Shown here piece by piece: positions 38,559 through 47,276 of a stretch of 64,000 nt of DNA (position 1 is the first letter of the stretch; each line of letters opens with the position of its first letter). Below the pieces are notes generated by a model. It saw only the letters and a program-made list of their open reading frames with translations. It did no database searches and was not told the origin of the DNA. This stretch comes from Gemmatimonas sp. (GTDB lineage: Bacteria; Gemmatimonadota; Gemmatimonadetes; Gemmatimonadales; Gemmatimonadaceae). Both the position numbers and the translations under genes were made by a program. Where the stretch lies: assembly GCA_011390885.1 (NCBI GenBank), contig JAABRO010000033.1:123092-187091 (forward strand), written 5' to 3'.

Positions 38559-39088
38559 TACTCGGAGGACTTGAGTTCCTGGGCGGTCCAGGGAGTGGTC
38601 CGGCCCGCGGTCGCCGCGCGCACGGCGGCCACCTCGTCGGCGGTCACGGCGGATGCCGAGTTGCCGAACGAGCTGCGCACATACGTGAGCACGGCCGCGA
38701 CTTCGGCGTCGGACATCTCGCCGGTGCCGCCGTAGGGGAGCATCATGCTGTTGTAGGTCTGCCCCCCGACGGAGATCTCACCCTGCAGGCCGTGCAGGAC
38801 GACGCGAATCGGGATGCCCGGATCGCCGGTGACCCATTCGGAGTTGCCGAGCGGCGGGAAGGCGCCGGGGAGCCCCATGCCGTTGGCCTGATGACAGGCG
38901 GCGCAGCGACCGTAGAGCGCCGCGCCGTCGGGGCCGGCGGCGACGGTGGTCGGGGCGTCGGTTGCGGCCGGTGTCTCGGCGGCGGGCGTGTCCGGCGTGT
39001 CGGTTGCCGGTTGGTCACTGCCGCCGCCGCAGGCCGCGAGCAGGAGGGCGAGGCCGCTGATGGCAGCCAGGTGACGTGATGCGAGCAT
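38558..39088 (-). CDS. cytochrome c lipoprotein
   Basis: The product is 176 aa from ATG 39088, with a good ribosome-binding site (GAGGAG). The signal peptide ends in lipobox LLAAC (Cys20). An Ala/Pro/Thr-rich linker leads to a class I cytochrome c domain: CAACH at 62-66 binds heme, and Met115 or Met116 in YNSMMLPYGG is the probable sixth ligand. It is anchored in the periplasm and likely passes electrons to a terminal oxidase or accepts them from a dehydrogenase. It is first in a two-gene unit with the CcmH-PCu(A)C fusion, which fits a shared role in heme/copper enzyme assembly. A possible -10 (CATTAT) lies just before the ribosome-binding site. Confidence 0.9.
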   Translation of the reverse strand: MLASRHLAAISGLALLLAACGGGSDQPATDTPDTPAAETPAATDAPTTVAAGPDGAALYGRCAACHQANGMGLPGAFPPLGNSEWVTGDPGIPIRVVLHGLQGEISVGGQTYNSMMLPYGGTGEMSDAEVAAVLTYVRSSFGNSASAVTADEVAAVRAATAGRTTPWTAQELKSSE

Positions 39089-39289
39089 GAGTCGAGCTCC
39101 TCGGATAATGAGAGCCAGCGCATCGTGCGGCGCGTGCTGCACAGCACACACCGAGCCGGTCGCGTGGAGCGAGCGGCGAGCGACCGGGCATCGGCGCCCT
39201 GTCACTGCTGAACGATACCACGGCCGCCGAGAGGCGTGAAGCGCCGCCGGCGCCATGAGGCGCGTGTCTCCACCTTTCGGGGGCGCGAC

Positions 39290-40504
39290 TCAGGCCACCT
39301 TCCGACCCCCGCTCGCCGCCGTCATGGGCGTCAGCATCTCGTCGGCCCAGCTCAACGCGCCCTCGTAGATCGCACCGATGGTGCTCGGGTCCACCCCCAT
39401 CTCGCGCGACACCTCGGCGGCGGTTTCGAACATGCCCAGCTCGTACGACTCGGCGAACTCGAGGGCCGAAGCGTATGGGCCGCTGCGCTCGACCAGGGCG
39501 GCGCGCGCCTCGTCGACCAGCGCCACGCGCTCGAGCAGCTCGTCCATGGACACGCGGAAGACGGCGTCGAGCATGGAAAAGAGCCCCACCAGAAAGAGCG
39601 TGCCCGCATCGCGGCCGGCGCCCGCCAGCTGCTCGCACAGTCGTGCGCGCTCCACCGCGTGGCGCACGAGGTGCTCGTCCACACCGGTGCCGCCGCGGCG
39701 TGACGCGGCGATTGCGAGCGAGAGCCAGCGCAGGAACGCGTCGCGGCCGATGAGCCGCAGCGCGTGACCGATGGAGGTGACACCGCGCGCGCCGACCGAC
39801 GCCGAGTTGACGATGCGCAGCAGTTGGAAGGTGAGCACGGGATCGATGGAGATCGCGTCCTCGAGGGTGCGATCGTGCACGTTCGGGTCGCGCGCCTGGC
39901 TGAGCAGGCGCAGTGCCGAGATCGTGGATGAGGGCAGCTGCGCGGCGGGCACGGGCTCGGGGCGGCTGAAGTGCGCGCCTTCGAAGGCGTCGAAGTCGAG
40001 CCGCTGCGCCATCGCGAGCTGCCCGGCTTCGTAGACGTGGTCGGCGATGAGCAGGGTGTCCGGGCGAACGCGTGCGCGCGCGACGATGCCGGCGAGCCTG
40101 GCGAGGTCTTCCGAGCGCACGTCGATGCGCACCCAGTGGGCGAGCGGGAGCAGGCTGTCGCTCGCGTCGATCGTCTCGCCGAGCTGGTCGAGGGCGATCT
40201 GGCCACCGGCGGCGCAGAAGCGTTCGATGGCCTCGAGCACGCTCGGGTCCGCGCCGACGCCGCAGGGGATGAGCGGAATGATGGCCCGCGGGTCGGCGCG
40301 CTGCATGAGTTCGCCCAGGAACTGGTCGCGCGAGACGGGCACAAAAGCCGGCCGGTCGCCGCGCATCGTGTCGAAGGAGCCGTTCAGCAGCCCCTGCGAG
40401 AACGCCTCGCGCCCCTCGACGGTGTCGCGGAAGCGGATTTCGTAGGCGATGAGGTCCCCGTCGCGTGAAAAGACGGGTTGGCGCACCATGCAGAAGTCGG
40501 ACAT
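39290..40504 (-). CDS. EAL-like plus HDOD signalling protein (YuxH type)
   Basis: The product is 404 aa. The N-terminal half (1-190) resembles an EAL phosphodiesterase fold (VRQPVFSRDGDLIAYEIRFRD) but lacks the EAL signature and most metal ligands, so it probably binds or senses and does not cleave c-di-GMP. The C-terminal half (195-390) is an HDOD domain: SSTISALRLLSQARDPNVHD, AISIDPVLTFQLLRIVNSAS, IGHALRLIGRDAFLRWLSL. This YuxH-type architecture occurs in signalling proteins that link nucleotide second messengers to motility or stress. There is no signal peptide. A TACCCT hexamer lies 14 nt before the start, so any leader is very short. Confidence 0.85.
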   Translation of the reverse strand: MSDFCMVRQPVFSRDGDLIAYEIRFRDTVEGREAFSQGLLNGSFDTMRGDRPAFVPVSRDQFLGELMQRADPRAIIPLIPCGVGADPSVLEAIERFCAAGGQIALDQLGETIDASDSLLPLAHWVRIDVRSEDLARLAGIVARARVRPDTLLIADHVYEAGQLAMAQRLDFDAFEGAHFSRPEPVPAAQLPSSTISALRLLSQARDPNVHDRTLEDAISIDPVLTFQLLRIVNSASVGARGVTSIGHALRLIGRDAFLRWLSLAIAASRRGGTGVDEHLVRHAVERARLCEQLAGAGRDAGTLFLVGLFSMLDAVFRVSMDELLERVALVDEARAALVERSGPYASALEFAESYELGMFETAAEVSREMGVDPSTIGAIYEGALSWADEMLTPMTAASGGRKVA

Positions 40505-40654
40505 GCACGTCGTTGGTAAGGGTACGCGATTGAGGATCGGCCGGACGGGCCGACGACTTGAACCGCGGTCGCACTGGCGCGGCGCCCCTTCGGGTAGCGA
40601 CACTACGGGGTTCGCGGCGCGGCGCGCCGCCCCCCTCTCGACTCCCGGAGCGAC

Positions 40655-41224
40655 ATGAGTCTGTCCTCGTTGGAAGGGTCGCTGCACCGCGGGTGCGGCG
40701 GCCGGTACGCGCAGCACACGGAACAGGTCACGGTGCGCCTGAGCGGCATGGCGTCGGAGGTGACGCGCGAGTTCTTCCGCTGCGAGAAGTGCGGGCACGA
40801 GCAGCGCACGATCGAGCAGCGGGATGCGGCCGAGAAGCAGGCGGTGGAGCAGATCCGCGCCGCGCATGGGCTGCTCACGCCGCGTGAGATCCGGCAGCTG
40901 CGTGAGGAGTTGGGGCTCACGAGCGCGCAGCTCGCGGACGTGTGCTACGGCACGCCGCGCGGGATCGTGGCGGGGTGGGAGAAGGGGCGCTACCTGCAGA
41001 ACCGCGAGGCGGACGCGCTCCTGCGCAGCCTGCGCGATCCGGAGGTGTTCGCGTTCCGAACGGCGCGTGCGGGCGTGGTGCCGGCGACGGCGGCCGATGC
41101 GGCGACGGGCGAGGCCGTGGCAGGCGAAGCCGTGGCAGACGAAGCCGTGGCGGGCGAGCCCGGCGAGGCCGGAGCGGAGCCGGCGGACGCCCCTACCGCA
41201 GAGGACGCGGCCGGGGCATCTTAG
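40655..41224 (+). CDS. MqsA/YgiT-like zinc-ribbon HTH regulator
   Basis: This 189-aa protein has an N-terminal zinc-ribbon-like segment with His11, Cys14, Cys43 and Cys46 (HRGC; CEKC), then a helix-turn-helix at 75-125 (LTPREIRQLREELGLTSAQL, then VAGWEKGRYLQNREADALL). This is the MqsA/YgiT antitoxin-type architecture, but no toxin-like small gene lies next to it, so it may be a stand-alone regulator. The C-terminal 45 residues are Ala/Glu/Gly-rich and come from a 15-bp tandem repeat (41108-41152). It is followed after 10 bases by tRNA-Cys, and the two may be co-transcribed. Confidence 0.8.
   Translation: MSLSSLEGSLHRGCGGRYAQHTEQVTVRLSGMASEVTREFFRCEKCGHEQRTIEQRDAAEKQAVEQIRAAHGLLTPREIRQLREELGLTSAQLADVCYGTPRGIVAGWEKGRYLQNREADALLRSLRDPEVFAFRTARAGVVPATAADAATGEAVAGEAVADEAVAGEPGEAGAEPADAPTAEDAAGAS
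41108..41152 (+). repeat. 15-bp tandem repeat, three copies, in-frame
   Basis: Units at 41108-41122, 41123-41137 and 41138-41152 (consensus ggcgaagccgtggca) encode GEAVA/GEAVA/DEAVA in the tail of the MqsA-like protein. Because the unit is a multiple of three, copy-number change would only vary tail length. Confidence 0.8.
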
Positions 41225-41234
41225 GAGGATATTC

Positions 41235-41306
41235 GGCGCCGTAGCCAAGTGGTAAGGCAGGAGACTGCAAATCTCCCACTCGTCGGTTCGATTCCGACCG
41301 GCGCCT
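41235..41306 (+). tRNA. tRNA-Cys (GCA)
   Basis: A full cloverleaf can be drawn. The acceptor stem is ggcgccg (41235-41241) with cggcgcc (41299-41305) and discriminator T. The anticodon stem is ggaga/tctcc around loop ctgcaaa, with anticodon GCA at 41267-41269. The T-arm is gtcgg-ttcgatt-ccgac. CCA is not encoded. Confidence 0.95.
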
Positions 41307-41316
41307 CTCAGAACGC

Positions 41317-41352
41317 AACGCCCCCGATTCCGTGCATGGAGTCGGGGGCGTT
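41317..41352 (+). terminator. terminator after tRNA-Cys
   Basis: A 15-bp stem (41317-41331 with 41338-41352, one G-U pair) with a 6-nt loop lies 10 bases after the tRNA. Confidence 0.75.
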
Positions 41353-41377
41353 GTCGTATGACGGGGTCGGGAGAACT

Positions 41378-41552
41378 GCGAGAGACGCGAAAGCGCGAGG
41401 GGCGCGAAAAGCGCGAACACAGCATGCAACCTGCAGGTCGGTCCCTCGCGCGACCTTCATCGGAGACCGCCGCGGTGCTCGAAACGAGCAGCGGCGGACT
41501 CCTGCGGCAGTTTTCGCGTCCTTCGCGGTTCTCGCGCTTTCGCGTCTCTCGC
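41378..41552. repeat. dispersed intergenic inverted-repeat element, copy 2
   Basis: The arms 41378-41399 and 41531-41552 are perfect 22-bp complements (core gcgagagacgcgaaagcgcg). The inner flank gcgaacacagcatg matches the inner flank of copy 1 (gcgaacacggcacg). It lies between the tRNA-Cys terminator and the 3' end of the M28 peptidase gene and fills most of that 236-base gap. Confidence 0.75.
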
Positions 41553-41588
41553 CGTTCCCGGTCTTCGCGTCTTTCGCCGCCCCCGCGC

Positions 41589-43208
41589 TCAGCGCAGCCG
41601 CGGGTTGGTCTTGCGGGGCGCCGGCTGGCAGGCGGGCCAGGTCATGGCGCCCGGCGGACCCTGCTGACCGCCGGCGCGCGCGCGGGCGGCGAGATCCACG
41701 CGCTCCCGCGACAGCTGCGCGGGCTCCTCGCTCGCGAGGTAGGCGAGCATGGCCGTGATCGTGGCGTTCCCCTTGAGCTCCTCGAACACGACCTTGTCGT
41801 ACGTGTCGCGGTTGGTGTGCCACGTGTACTGGCCGTAGTTCCAGCCGTGCGCGCCGAGTCCGAAGGCGGGCACGCCGTGGCAGGCGAAGCTGGCGTCGTC
41901 GCTGCCGCCGCCCGACGGGGAGCCGGCGCCGCCGAAGTCGATCTGCTGCTGGAACTCGAGCGGCATCTTCGAGAGCCACACCGGAATGTGCTTCACGCTG
42001 TTCACCATGCCGCCGCCGCCGATGCGCACGATGCGCCCGGTGCCGTTGTCCTGGTTGAACACGGCCTGGATGCCGGGGAGCATCTCGGGGTGGTCTTCCG
42101 TGAACGCGCGCGAACCCACCAACCCCTTCTCCTCGGCGGTCCAGTGGCCCACCACGATCGTGCGCTTCGGGTTCGGATACGCCTGCTTGAGGATGCGCAT
42201 GGCCTCCATCATCGTGAGCGTGCCGGTGCCGTTGTCGGTGGCACCCGAGCCGCCGTCCCACGAGTCGAAGTGCGCGGAGAGCACCACGTACTCCTCGGGC
42301 TTCTCCGTGCCCTTGATCATGCCGATCGTGTTGAAGATCGGCTGCTCGCCGAGCAGCTCGGCGTCGAGGTCGAGGCGCAGCGTGGGGCCCTGGTTGTTCT
42401 CGGCGAGGCGGAACACGAGGCCGTAGTCCTCGCAGGACAGCGCGATGGCCGGCGCCTTCGTGTTGTAGCTCTCGAACACGTCGATGCTGCCCCACGCGTC
42501 CTTGGGGCGCGACGTGATCACGCCGGCCACGCCGGCCTCCTCGAGGCGCACGCCGAGCGAGCCGGAGCCGAGCGCGAGCGAGTAGCCGGTGCCGCGCACG
42601 TTGGGGCCGGCCCACTCGCGCGTGATCGCCGAACGCTCGGCGTCCATCGCCGACTTCACCGCCGGCGTCGCGTTGGCCACCCAGTTCTCGACCGGGCGGC
42701 AGGTGGGCATGGGGGCCGAGACGAGCACCAGCTTGCCGCGCGCCTCGGGGAGCCAGCGCACGAAGGCGGCGCTGTCGGCGAAGCGCGGCAGCACGATGGC
42801 CGGCGCGGTGATGGGGCGCCGCCCGGTGCCCGGGCTGTAGGCGAGCATCGTGCCCTCGAGGGAGCGCACGCGCGGGGTGACGAGGTCGATGTGCGAATGG
42901 CCGCGGCGCCAGCCGCGCCAGGTGCCGACTTGCTCGTTCTTCGCCTCGATGCCCCAGCCGGCGTAGGTCTTCACGACCCAGTCGTTCGCAGCCTTCTGGC
43001 CGGGCGTGCCGCTCATGCGGGGGCCGAGCGAGTCGAGCAACACCTGCGCGAGCGACTGCACGCGCGAGGAATCCATGCCGAGCGCCCACAGGCGACGGAT
43101 GACCGGGTCGTCGGTGGTGTGGGTCTGGGCGGCGAGCGGGGCCGCGGCGAGCGAGAGCGCGGAGGCCGCGAACGCGGCGGCTGCGGCGAGTGGGCGAAGT
43201 CGTGCCAT
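41589..43208 (-). CDS. M28-family zinc aminopeptidase, exported
   Basis: The product is 539 aa from ATG 43208, with a Sec signal (LAAAAAFAASALSLAAAPLA, ending AQ). Residues about 135-250 form a PA-like insert, and the M28 catalytic domain follows. Binuclear-zinc ligands are His313/Asp315 (SAHFDSW), bridging Asp325 (GATDNGTGT), Glu359-Glu360 (TAEEKGLVGS), Asp387 (NQDNGT) and His464 (HTNRDTYD). It should remove N-terminal residues from peptides in the periplasm or outside. The 151 bases upstream, shared with the divergent nitrilase gene, contain no obvious operator. Confidence 0.92.
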   Translation of the reverse strand: MARLRPLAAAAAFAASALSLAAAPLAAQTHTTDDPVIRRLWALGMDSSRVQSLAQVLLDSLGPRMSGTPGQKAANDWVVKTYAGWGIEAKNEQVGTWRGWRRGHSHIDLVTPRVRSLEGTMLAYSPGTGRRPITAPAIVLPRFADSAAFVRWLPEARGKLVLVSAPMPTCRPVENWVANATPAVKSAMDAERSAITREWAGPNVRGTGYSLALGSGSLGVRLEEAGVAGVITSRPKDAWGSIDVFESYNTKAPAIALSCEDYGLVFRLAENNQGPTLRLDLDAELLGEQPIFNTIGMIKGTEKPEEYVVLSAHFDSWDGGSGATDNGTGTLTMMEAMRILKQAYPNPKRTIVVGHWTAEEKGLVGSRAFTEDHPEMLPGIQAVFNQDNGTGRIVRIGGGGMVNSVKHIPVWLSKMPLEFQQQIDFGGAGSPSGGGSDDASFACHGVPAFGLGAHGWNYGQYTWHTNRDTYDKVVFEELKGNATITAMLAYLASEEPAQLSRERVDLAARARAGGQQGPPGAMTWPACQPAPRKTNPRLR

Positions 43209-43359
43209 GGGGGCTGGGTTGGGGTGGGGGATGGTGAAAGTTCGGCACGAGCCGGGAGGGAGGGCAAGGCAGGCGCTGTGCGCGTCTTTCGCCGTGCGAC
43301 GCCACGACGTAGCCTTGCAGGGAAGTCGCCCGCGTCCACCACGTGTCCCACCCGTCACC

Positions 43360-44319
43360 GTGCACCCTGACTCCGACACCCTCCGCGTCGGCATCGCGCA
43401 GATCGCGCCCGTGTGGCTCGATCGCGACGCCACCATCGACAAGGTCTGCGCATGGATCGAGGGCGCGGCGCGCGACGGCTGCGAACTCGTGGCGTTCGGC
43501 GAGGCGCTCGTGCCGGGCTATCCGTTCTGGCTCGAGCGCACCGACGGCGCGCGCTTCGAGTCGCCGCTGCAGAAGTCGCTGCACGCGCACTACCTCGACC
43601 AGGCGGTGGACCTCGAGCGTGGCGACCTGCACCGAGTGCAGGAGGCGGCGGCCGACAGCGGCGTGCACGTGTGCGTGGGCACGATCGAGCGGCCGGCGGA
43701 TCGTGGCGGGCATTCGGTGTACTGCACGCTCGTGCAGGTGAACGCCGAGGGGCGCATCGTGGTGGCGCACCGCAAGCTCATGCCCACGTACGAGGAGCGG
43801 CTGGCGTGGGCCACCGGCGATGGACATGGCCTGCGCACCAACCGCGTAGGCGCCTTCACCGTGGGCGCGCTCAACTGCTGGGAGAATTGGATGCCGCTGC
43901 CACGCGCCGCGCTCTACGCGCAGGGGGAGGACCTGCACGTGGCCACGTGGCCCGGCAACGTGCGCAACACGGAGGACATCACGCGCTTCATCGCGCGCGA
44001 GGGGCGCTCGTACGTGATCTCCGCGTGCGCGCTCATGCGCCGCGAGGACATCGGCGACCACGTCCCGCACGCGGACCTCATTGCCGAGGGCAGTGAACCG
44101 GTGCTCGCCAACGGTGGCTCGTGCATCGCTGCGCCCGACGGCAACTGGCTGGTCGAACCGGTGGCCGACGCCGAATGCCTCATCTCAGCCACGCTGCATC
44201 ACGGCCTCGTGCGGCGCGAGCGGCAGACGTTCGACCCGGCTGGACACTACGCGCGGCCGGATGTCACGCGCCTGATCGTGGATCGGCGGCGGCAGGGCAC
44301 GGCGGAGTTCACCGACTGA
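43360..44319 (+). CDS. nitrilase-superfamily carbon-nitrogen hydrolase
   Basis: The product is 319 aa from GTG 43360. The catalytic triad is Glu48 (FGEALVPGYP), Lys139 (HRKLMPTYEE) and Cys173 (ALNCWENWMP). The last motif, CWEN, is that of true nitrilases, which turn nitriles to acids and ammonia; most amidases of the superfamily have other residues there. C-terminal segments (VATWPGNVRNTED; SYVISACALM) also fit aliphatic or aryl nitrilases. The frame is open upstream to 43006, but that region belongs to the divergent peptidase's promoter side. Its stop overlaps the ATG of the next gene, so both are co-expressed. Confidence 0.9.
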   Translation: MHPDSDTLRVGIAQIAPVWLDRDATIDKVCAWIEGAARDGCELVAFGEALVPGYPFWLERTDGARFESPLQKSLHAHYLDQAVDLERGDLHRVQEAAADSGVHVCVGTIERPADRGGHSVYCTLVQVNAEGRIVVAHRKLMPTYEERLAWATGDGHGLRTNRVGAFTVGALNCWENWMPLPRAALYAQGEDLHVATWPGNVRNTEDITRFIAREGRSYVISACALMRREDIGDHVPHADLIAEGSEPVLANGGSCIAAPDGNWLVEPVADAECLISATLHHGLVRRERQTFDPAGHYARPDVTRLIVDRRRQGTAEFTD

Positions 44320-45161
44320 TGCGGTGCCGCTGGCTCCTGTTGTGCTGTGCGGCGGTCGTGGCGTGCGGTGACGCGACACCGGGTGACGAGACGGCGCTTC
44401 CGGCCGTGCACATCGACGGCTCCAACGGCGTGATGCCGCTGGCGCGCGCGCTCGCGGACGCGTACGTGGCTGTCGATTCGAGCGCCGTGATCACGTTCGG
44501 CACCGGACTTGGCTCACGCGCACGTCTCGATTCGCTGCGCGCGGGGCGCATGGACATCGCCATTGCCAGTCATGGGCTCGACACGGCCGCGCTGCGCGCC
44601 GAGGGGCTGGCCGTGCATCGCATTGCGGAAACGCCGGTGGTGCTGGGCGTGCATGCGGCGTCGGTGTCGCTCGCCGGATTGCCGTCGGCGCGCCTGTGCG
44701 ACGTGCTCGCCGGACGCGAAACGTCCTGGCGTCCGCTGGGCGACGGGCGCGACCTGCCGATCGTGCTCGTGGTGCGCCCCGAGGCGGAAGTGGACATGGA
44801 AGTGCTGCGCGACCGCGTGCCGTGTGCGCACGACGTGGCGATCACACCGATGGCGCGCATCGCGGAGGAAACGGCCGACATGGCGCGCGCGATCGCCGAG
44901 ACGGAGGGGGCGATCGGTGTGACGACCGCGACGGTGGCGGCGCAGAGTGGCGGCGCCATTCGTGCGCTCGCGCTCGATGATGTGCAGCCGAGCGTGGCCG
45001 CCGTGCGCGCGGGGCGATACACGCTCACGCGCTCGTCGTACCTCGTGGCGCGCGGTGATGCGCACACGGGCGTGGCGCGGTTCCTGGCGTTCATCGCGTC
45101 GCCGGAAGGACAGCGCGTGCTCGAGGCGAACGGGGCGGTGGGGGTCACCGGAGGCCGCTGA
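44319..45161 (+). CDS. PstS-like periplasmic binding lipoprotein
   Basis: The product is 280 aa, ATG overlapping the nitrilase stop by one base (TGATG). The signal peptide ends in lipobox VVAC. The mature part resembles the PBP-like/PstS fold: IDGSNGVMPLARALADAYVA, TFGTGLGSRARLDSLRAG, DIAIASHGLD, ETPVVLGVHAASV, later a conserved final segment ARFLAFIASPEGQRVLEANG. The ligand could be an oxyanion such as phosphate, tungstate or molybdate; no permease genes follow. The coupling to a nitrilase is unusual and suggests sensing or capture of a related solute. Confidence 0.8.
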   Translation: MRCRWLLLCCAAVVACGDATPGDETALPAVHIDGSNGVMPLARALADAYVAVDSSAVITFGTGLGSRARLDSLRAGRMDIAIASHGLDTAALRAEGLAVHRIAETPVVLGVHAASVSLAGLPSARLCDVLAGRETSWRPLGDGRDLPIVLVVRPEAEVDMEVLRDRVPCAHDVAITPMARIAEETADMARAIAETEGAIGVTTATVAAQSGGAIRALALDDVQPSVAAVRAGRYTLTRSSYLVARGDAHTGVARFLAFIASPEGQRVLEANGAVGVTGGR

Positions 45162-45255
45162 GGGGAACGGGTGCGCGGTGGTGCGGTGGTGCGGCTGGCG
45201 GCGGGCAGCCGTGGACTGCAAGTTCGCCGTGCCGTTCCCTCCCACCCCACCTGCC

Positions 45256-47208
45256 ATGCGCCTGCTGTCGCGCGTGCTCGCCGCCATCGTGGCCGCGAGC
45301 ACACCCCTCGTGTTTCCGCTCGGCGCCCAGGCGCCACAGCACCCGCTCGATGGCCTGTCGGGTCGCGAGCACTGGACGATCTACAACACGCTCGTCGCGT
45401 CCGGCCGCACCGACACCACGACGAACTACCTGTACGTCGGCCTCAAGGAGCCGGTCAAGTCGGAGGTGCTCGCGTGGCGCCCCGGCCAACCGGTCCGGCG
45501 CGAAGCGCTCGTGCACCTCGTGCAGGGTGACAGCGGCTACGAGGCGGTGGTGGACCTCGCGGCGAGCCGCGTGCTGTCGTGGACGGCGGTGCCCGCGCGA
45601 CAGTTCATGACGTACGGTGCGGAGTTCGGCGCGATGAGCGGCCTCGTGCTCGAGGATGAACGCGTGCGCAGCGCGATCCGGGCGCGCGGCATCACCGACT
45701 TCACGCACGTGAGCTGCGGGGCCAATCACGGCTACCTCGACCGACCCGAGGAGCGCGGCAAGCGCACGTTGCATGTCACGTGCGGCGATGATCGCGGCGT
45801 GGTCACCGGCTACGGCGCGGAGATCGAGGGGCTCGTGATCGTGGTCGACCTGACGGACAAGAAGATCCTGCGCGTGACCGACAGCGGCGTGCGTCCCATG
45901 GGCGGACCGTACGGCGCGTTCGACGCGGAAGCGATCGGTCCCACGCGCGAGGTGCGCAATCCGGTGCGCATGGAGCAGCCGTTGGGTCCGTCGTATTCGG
46001 TGAGCGGCCAGCAGGTGAGCTGGCAGAACTGGAACTTCCAGTTTCGCGTGGACCCGCGGCGCGGCGTGGTGCTGTCGCTCGTGTCGTACACCGATGGCGG
46101 CGTGGCGCGGCCCGTGATGTATCAGGGCTCGCTCTCAGAACTTTTCGTGCCCTACATGGACGCGGAGGACCCATGGAATTATCAGGGCTTCTTCGACCTC
46201 GGCACCTATCCGGCGCTGTTCGGCGGCATTGCGAGCAGCCTCGAGCCCGGCGTGGAATGCCCGGCATACGCCACGTACTTCAACGCCATGGTGGTCACCA
46301 TCAAGGGGATGCCTCGCGAACGCGTGCGCGCCGCGTGCCTGTTCGAGCGATCGGCGGGTGACGTGGCGTGGCGCCACGGCCGCGAGGGTGGCAACCTGAT
46401 CGAGGCGCGTCCCAAGCGCGACCTCGTACTGCGCATGTTCATGACGGCGGGCAACTACGACTACCTGTTCGACTGGGTGTTCCAGCAGGACGGCACGCTG
46501 CGCATGGACGCGGGCGCGTCCGGCATGGACGCCACCAAGTCGGCCACGGGCACGGCGGCGGACGAGGTGTACGGCCGCCGCGTGTCGGCCGACCGGGTGG
46601 GCGTGAATCACAGTCACTTCTTCTCGTTCCGCCTCGACCTCGACGTGGACGGGCCGCAGAACTCGCTGCTGGTCGATCGCCTCGTGCCCGAGACGCTCCC
46701 CGCCGACAATCCGCGCCGCAGCCTGTGGACGGTGAAGACGTCCGAGGCGGCGCGCGAGCGCGATGCCATGCGGCACTCCACCATGAACGCGCCGGAGATC
46801 TGGCGCATCGTGAATCCGTCCAAGCCGGGACCGTACGGGGGCTTCACCGGCTACCAGATCGACGGCCACGGCGCGATGACGCTGCTCGCACCGGACGACT
46901 ACCTGCAGCGGCGCGCGGGCTTCACCGACCACACCCTGTGGGTCACGCCGTACAACGAGCGCGAGTTGTACGCGGCCGGCGACTACCCCACGATGAGCAC
47001 GGCGGGTGACGGACTGCCGAAGTGGACGAGCGCCAATCGGCCGATCGCGAAGACCGACGTAGTGGCGTGGCTCACGATGGGCTTCCACCACGTGCCGCGG
47101 CCGGAGGACTGGCCGCTCATGCCGGTGGCGAAGCACAGCTTCGAGATCCGTCCGGTGGGCTTCTTCTCGCGCAACCCGGCCATGGATCTGCCGAAGCAAC
47201 CGGACTGA
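45256..47208 (+). CDS. copper-containing primary-amine oxidase, exported
   Basis: The product is 650 aa from ATG 45256, with a Sec signal ending near GAQ. The catalytic hallmarks are complete: Tyr401 in GNYDY is the precursor of the topaquinone cofactor, Asp314 (FDLGTYP) is the catalytic base, and His452/His454 (NHSHFFSF) with His611 or 612 (FHHVPRPEDWP) bind copper. It oxidises primary amines to aldehydes with release of ammonia and hydrogen peroxide, probably in the periplasm. It follows the binding-protein gene after 94 bases in the same direction. Ammonia release fits the nearby nitrilase. Confidence 0.94.
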   Translation: MRLLSRVLAAIVAASTPLVFPLGAQAPQHPLDGLSGREHWTIYNTLVASGRTDTTTNYLYVGLKEPVKSEVLAWRPGQPVRREALVHLVQGDSGYEAVVDLAASRVLSWTAVPARQFMTYGAEFGAMSGLVLEDERVRSAIRARGITDFTHVSCGANHGYLDRPEERGKRTLHVTCGDDRGVVTGYGAEIEGLVIVVDLTDKKILRVTDSGVRPMGGPYGAFDAEAIGPTREVRNPVRMEQPLGPSYSVSGQQVSWQNWNFQFRVDPRRGVVLSLVSYTDGGVARPVMYQGSLSELFVPYMDAEDPWNYQGFFDLGTYPALFGGIASSLEPGVECPAYATYFNAMVVTIKGMPRERVRAACLFERSAGDVAWRHGREGGNLIEARPKRDLVLRMFMTAGNYDYLFDWVFQQDGTLRMDAGASGMDATKSATGTAADEVYGRRVSADRVGVNHSHFFSFRLDLDVDGPQNSLLVDRLVPETLPADNPRRSLWTVKTSEAARERDAMRHSTMNAPEIWRIVNPSKPGPYGGFTGYQIDGHGAMTLLAPDDYLQRRAGFTDHTLWVTPYNERELYAAGDYPTMSTAGDGLPKWTSANRPIAKTDVVAWLTMGFHHVPRPEDWPLMPVAKHSFEIRPVGFFSRNPAMDLPKQPD

Positions 47209-47219
47209 TGCTGCAAGTT

Positions 47220-47250
47220 CGCCACCGCGGCTCGGCCGACCGCGGTGGCG
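47220..47250 (+). terminator. hairpin after the amine oxidase gene
   Basis: A perfect 11-bp stem (47220-47230 with 47240-47250) and 9-nt loop are followed by CTTG. The T-run is poor, so termination strength is uncertain. Confidence 0.55.
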
Positions 47251-47276
47251 CTTGCGATGGCTCGCGTGGCGGTGCC

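Noticed and set aside
40655..41224. Toxin-antitoxin module
   Set aside because: The MqsA-like gene has no adjacent toxin-sized gene; its neighbours are an HDOD gene on the other strand and tRNA-Cys.
41235..41600. Integrated element at the tRNA-Cys 3' end
   Set aside because: There is no integrase gene and no repeat of the tRNA 3' end downstream; the region holds only a terminator and the repeat element.
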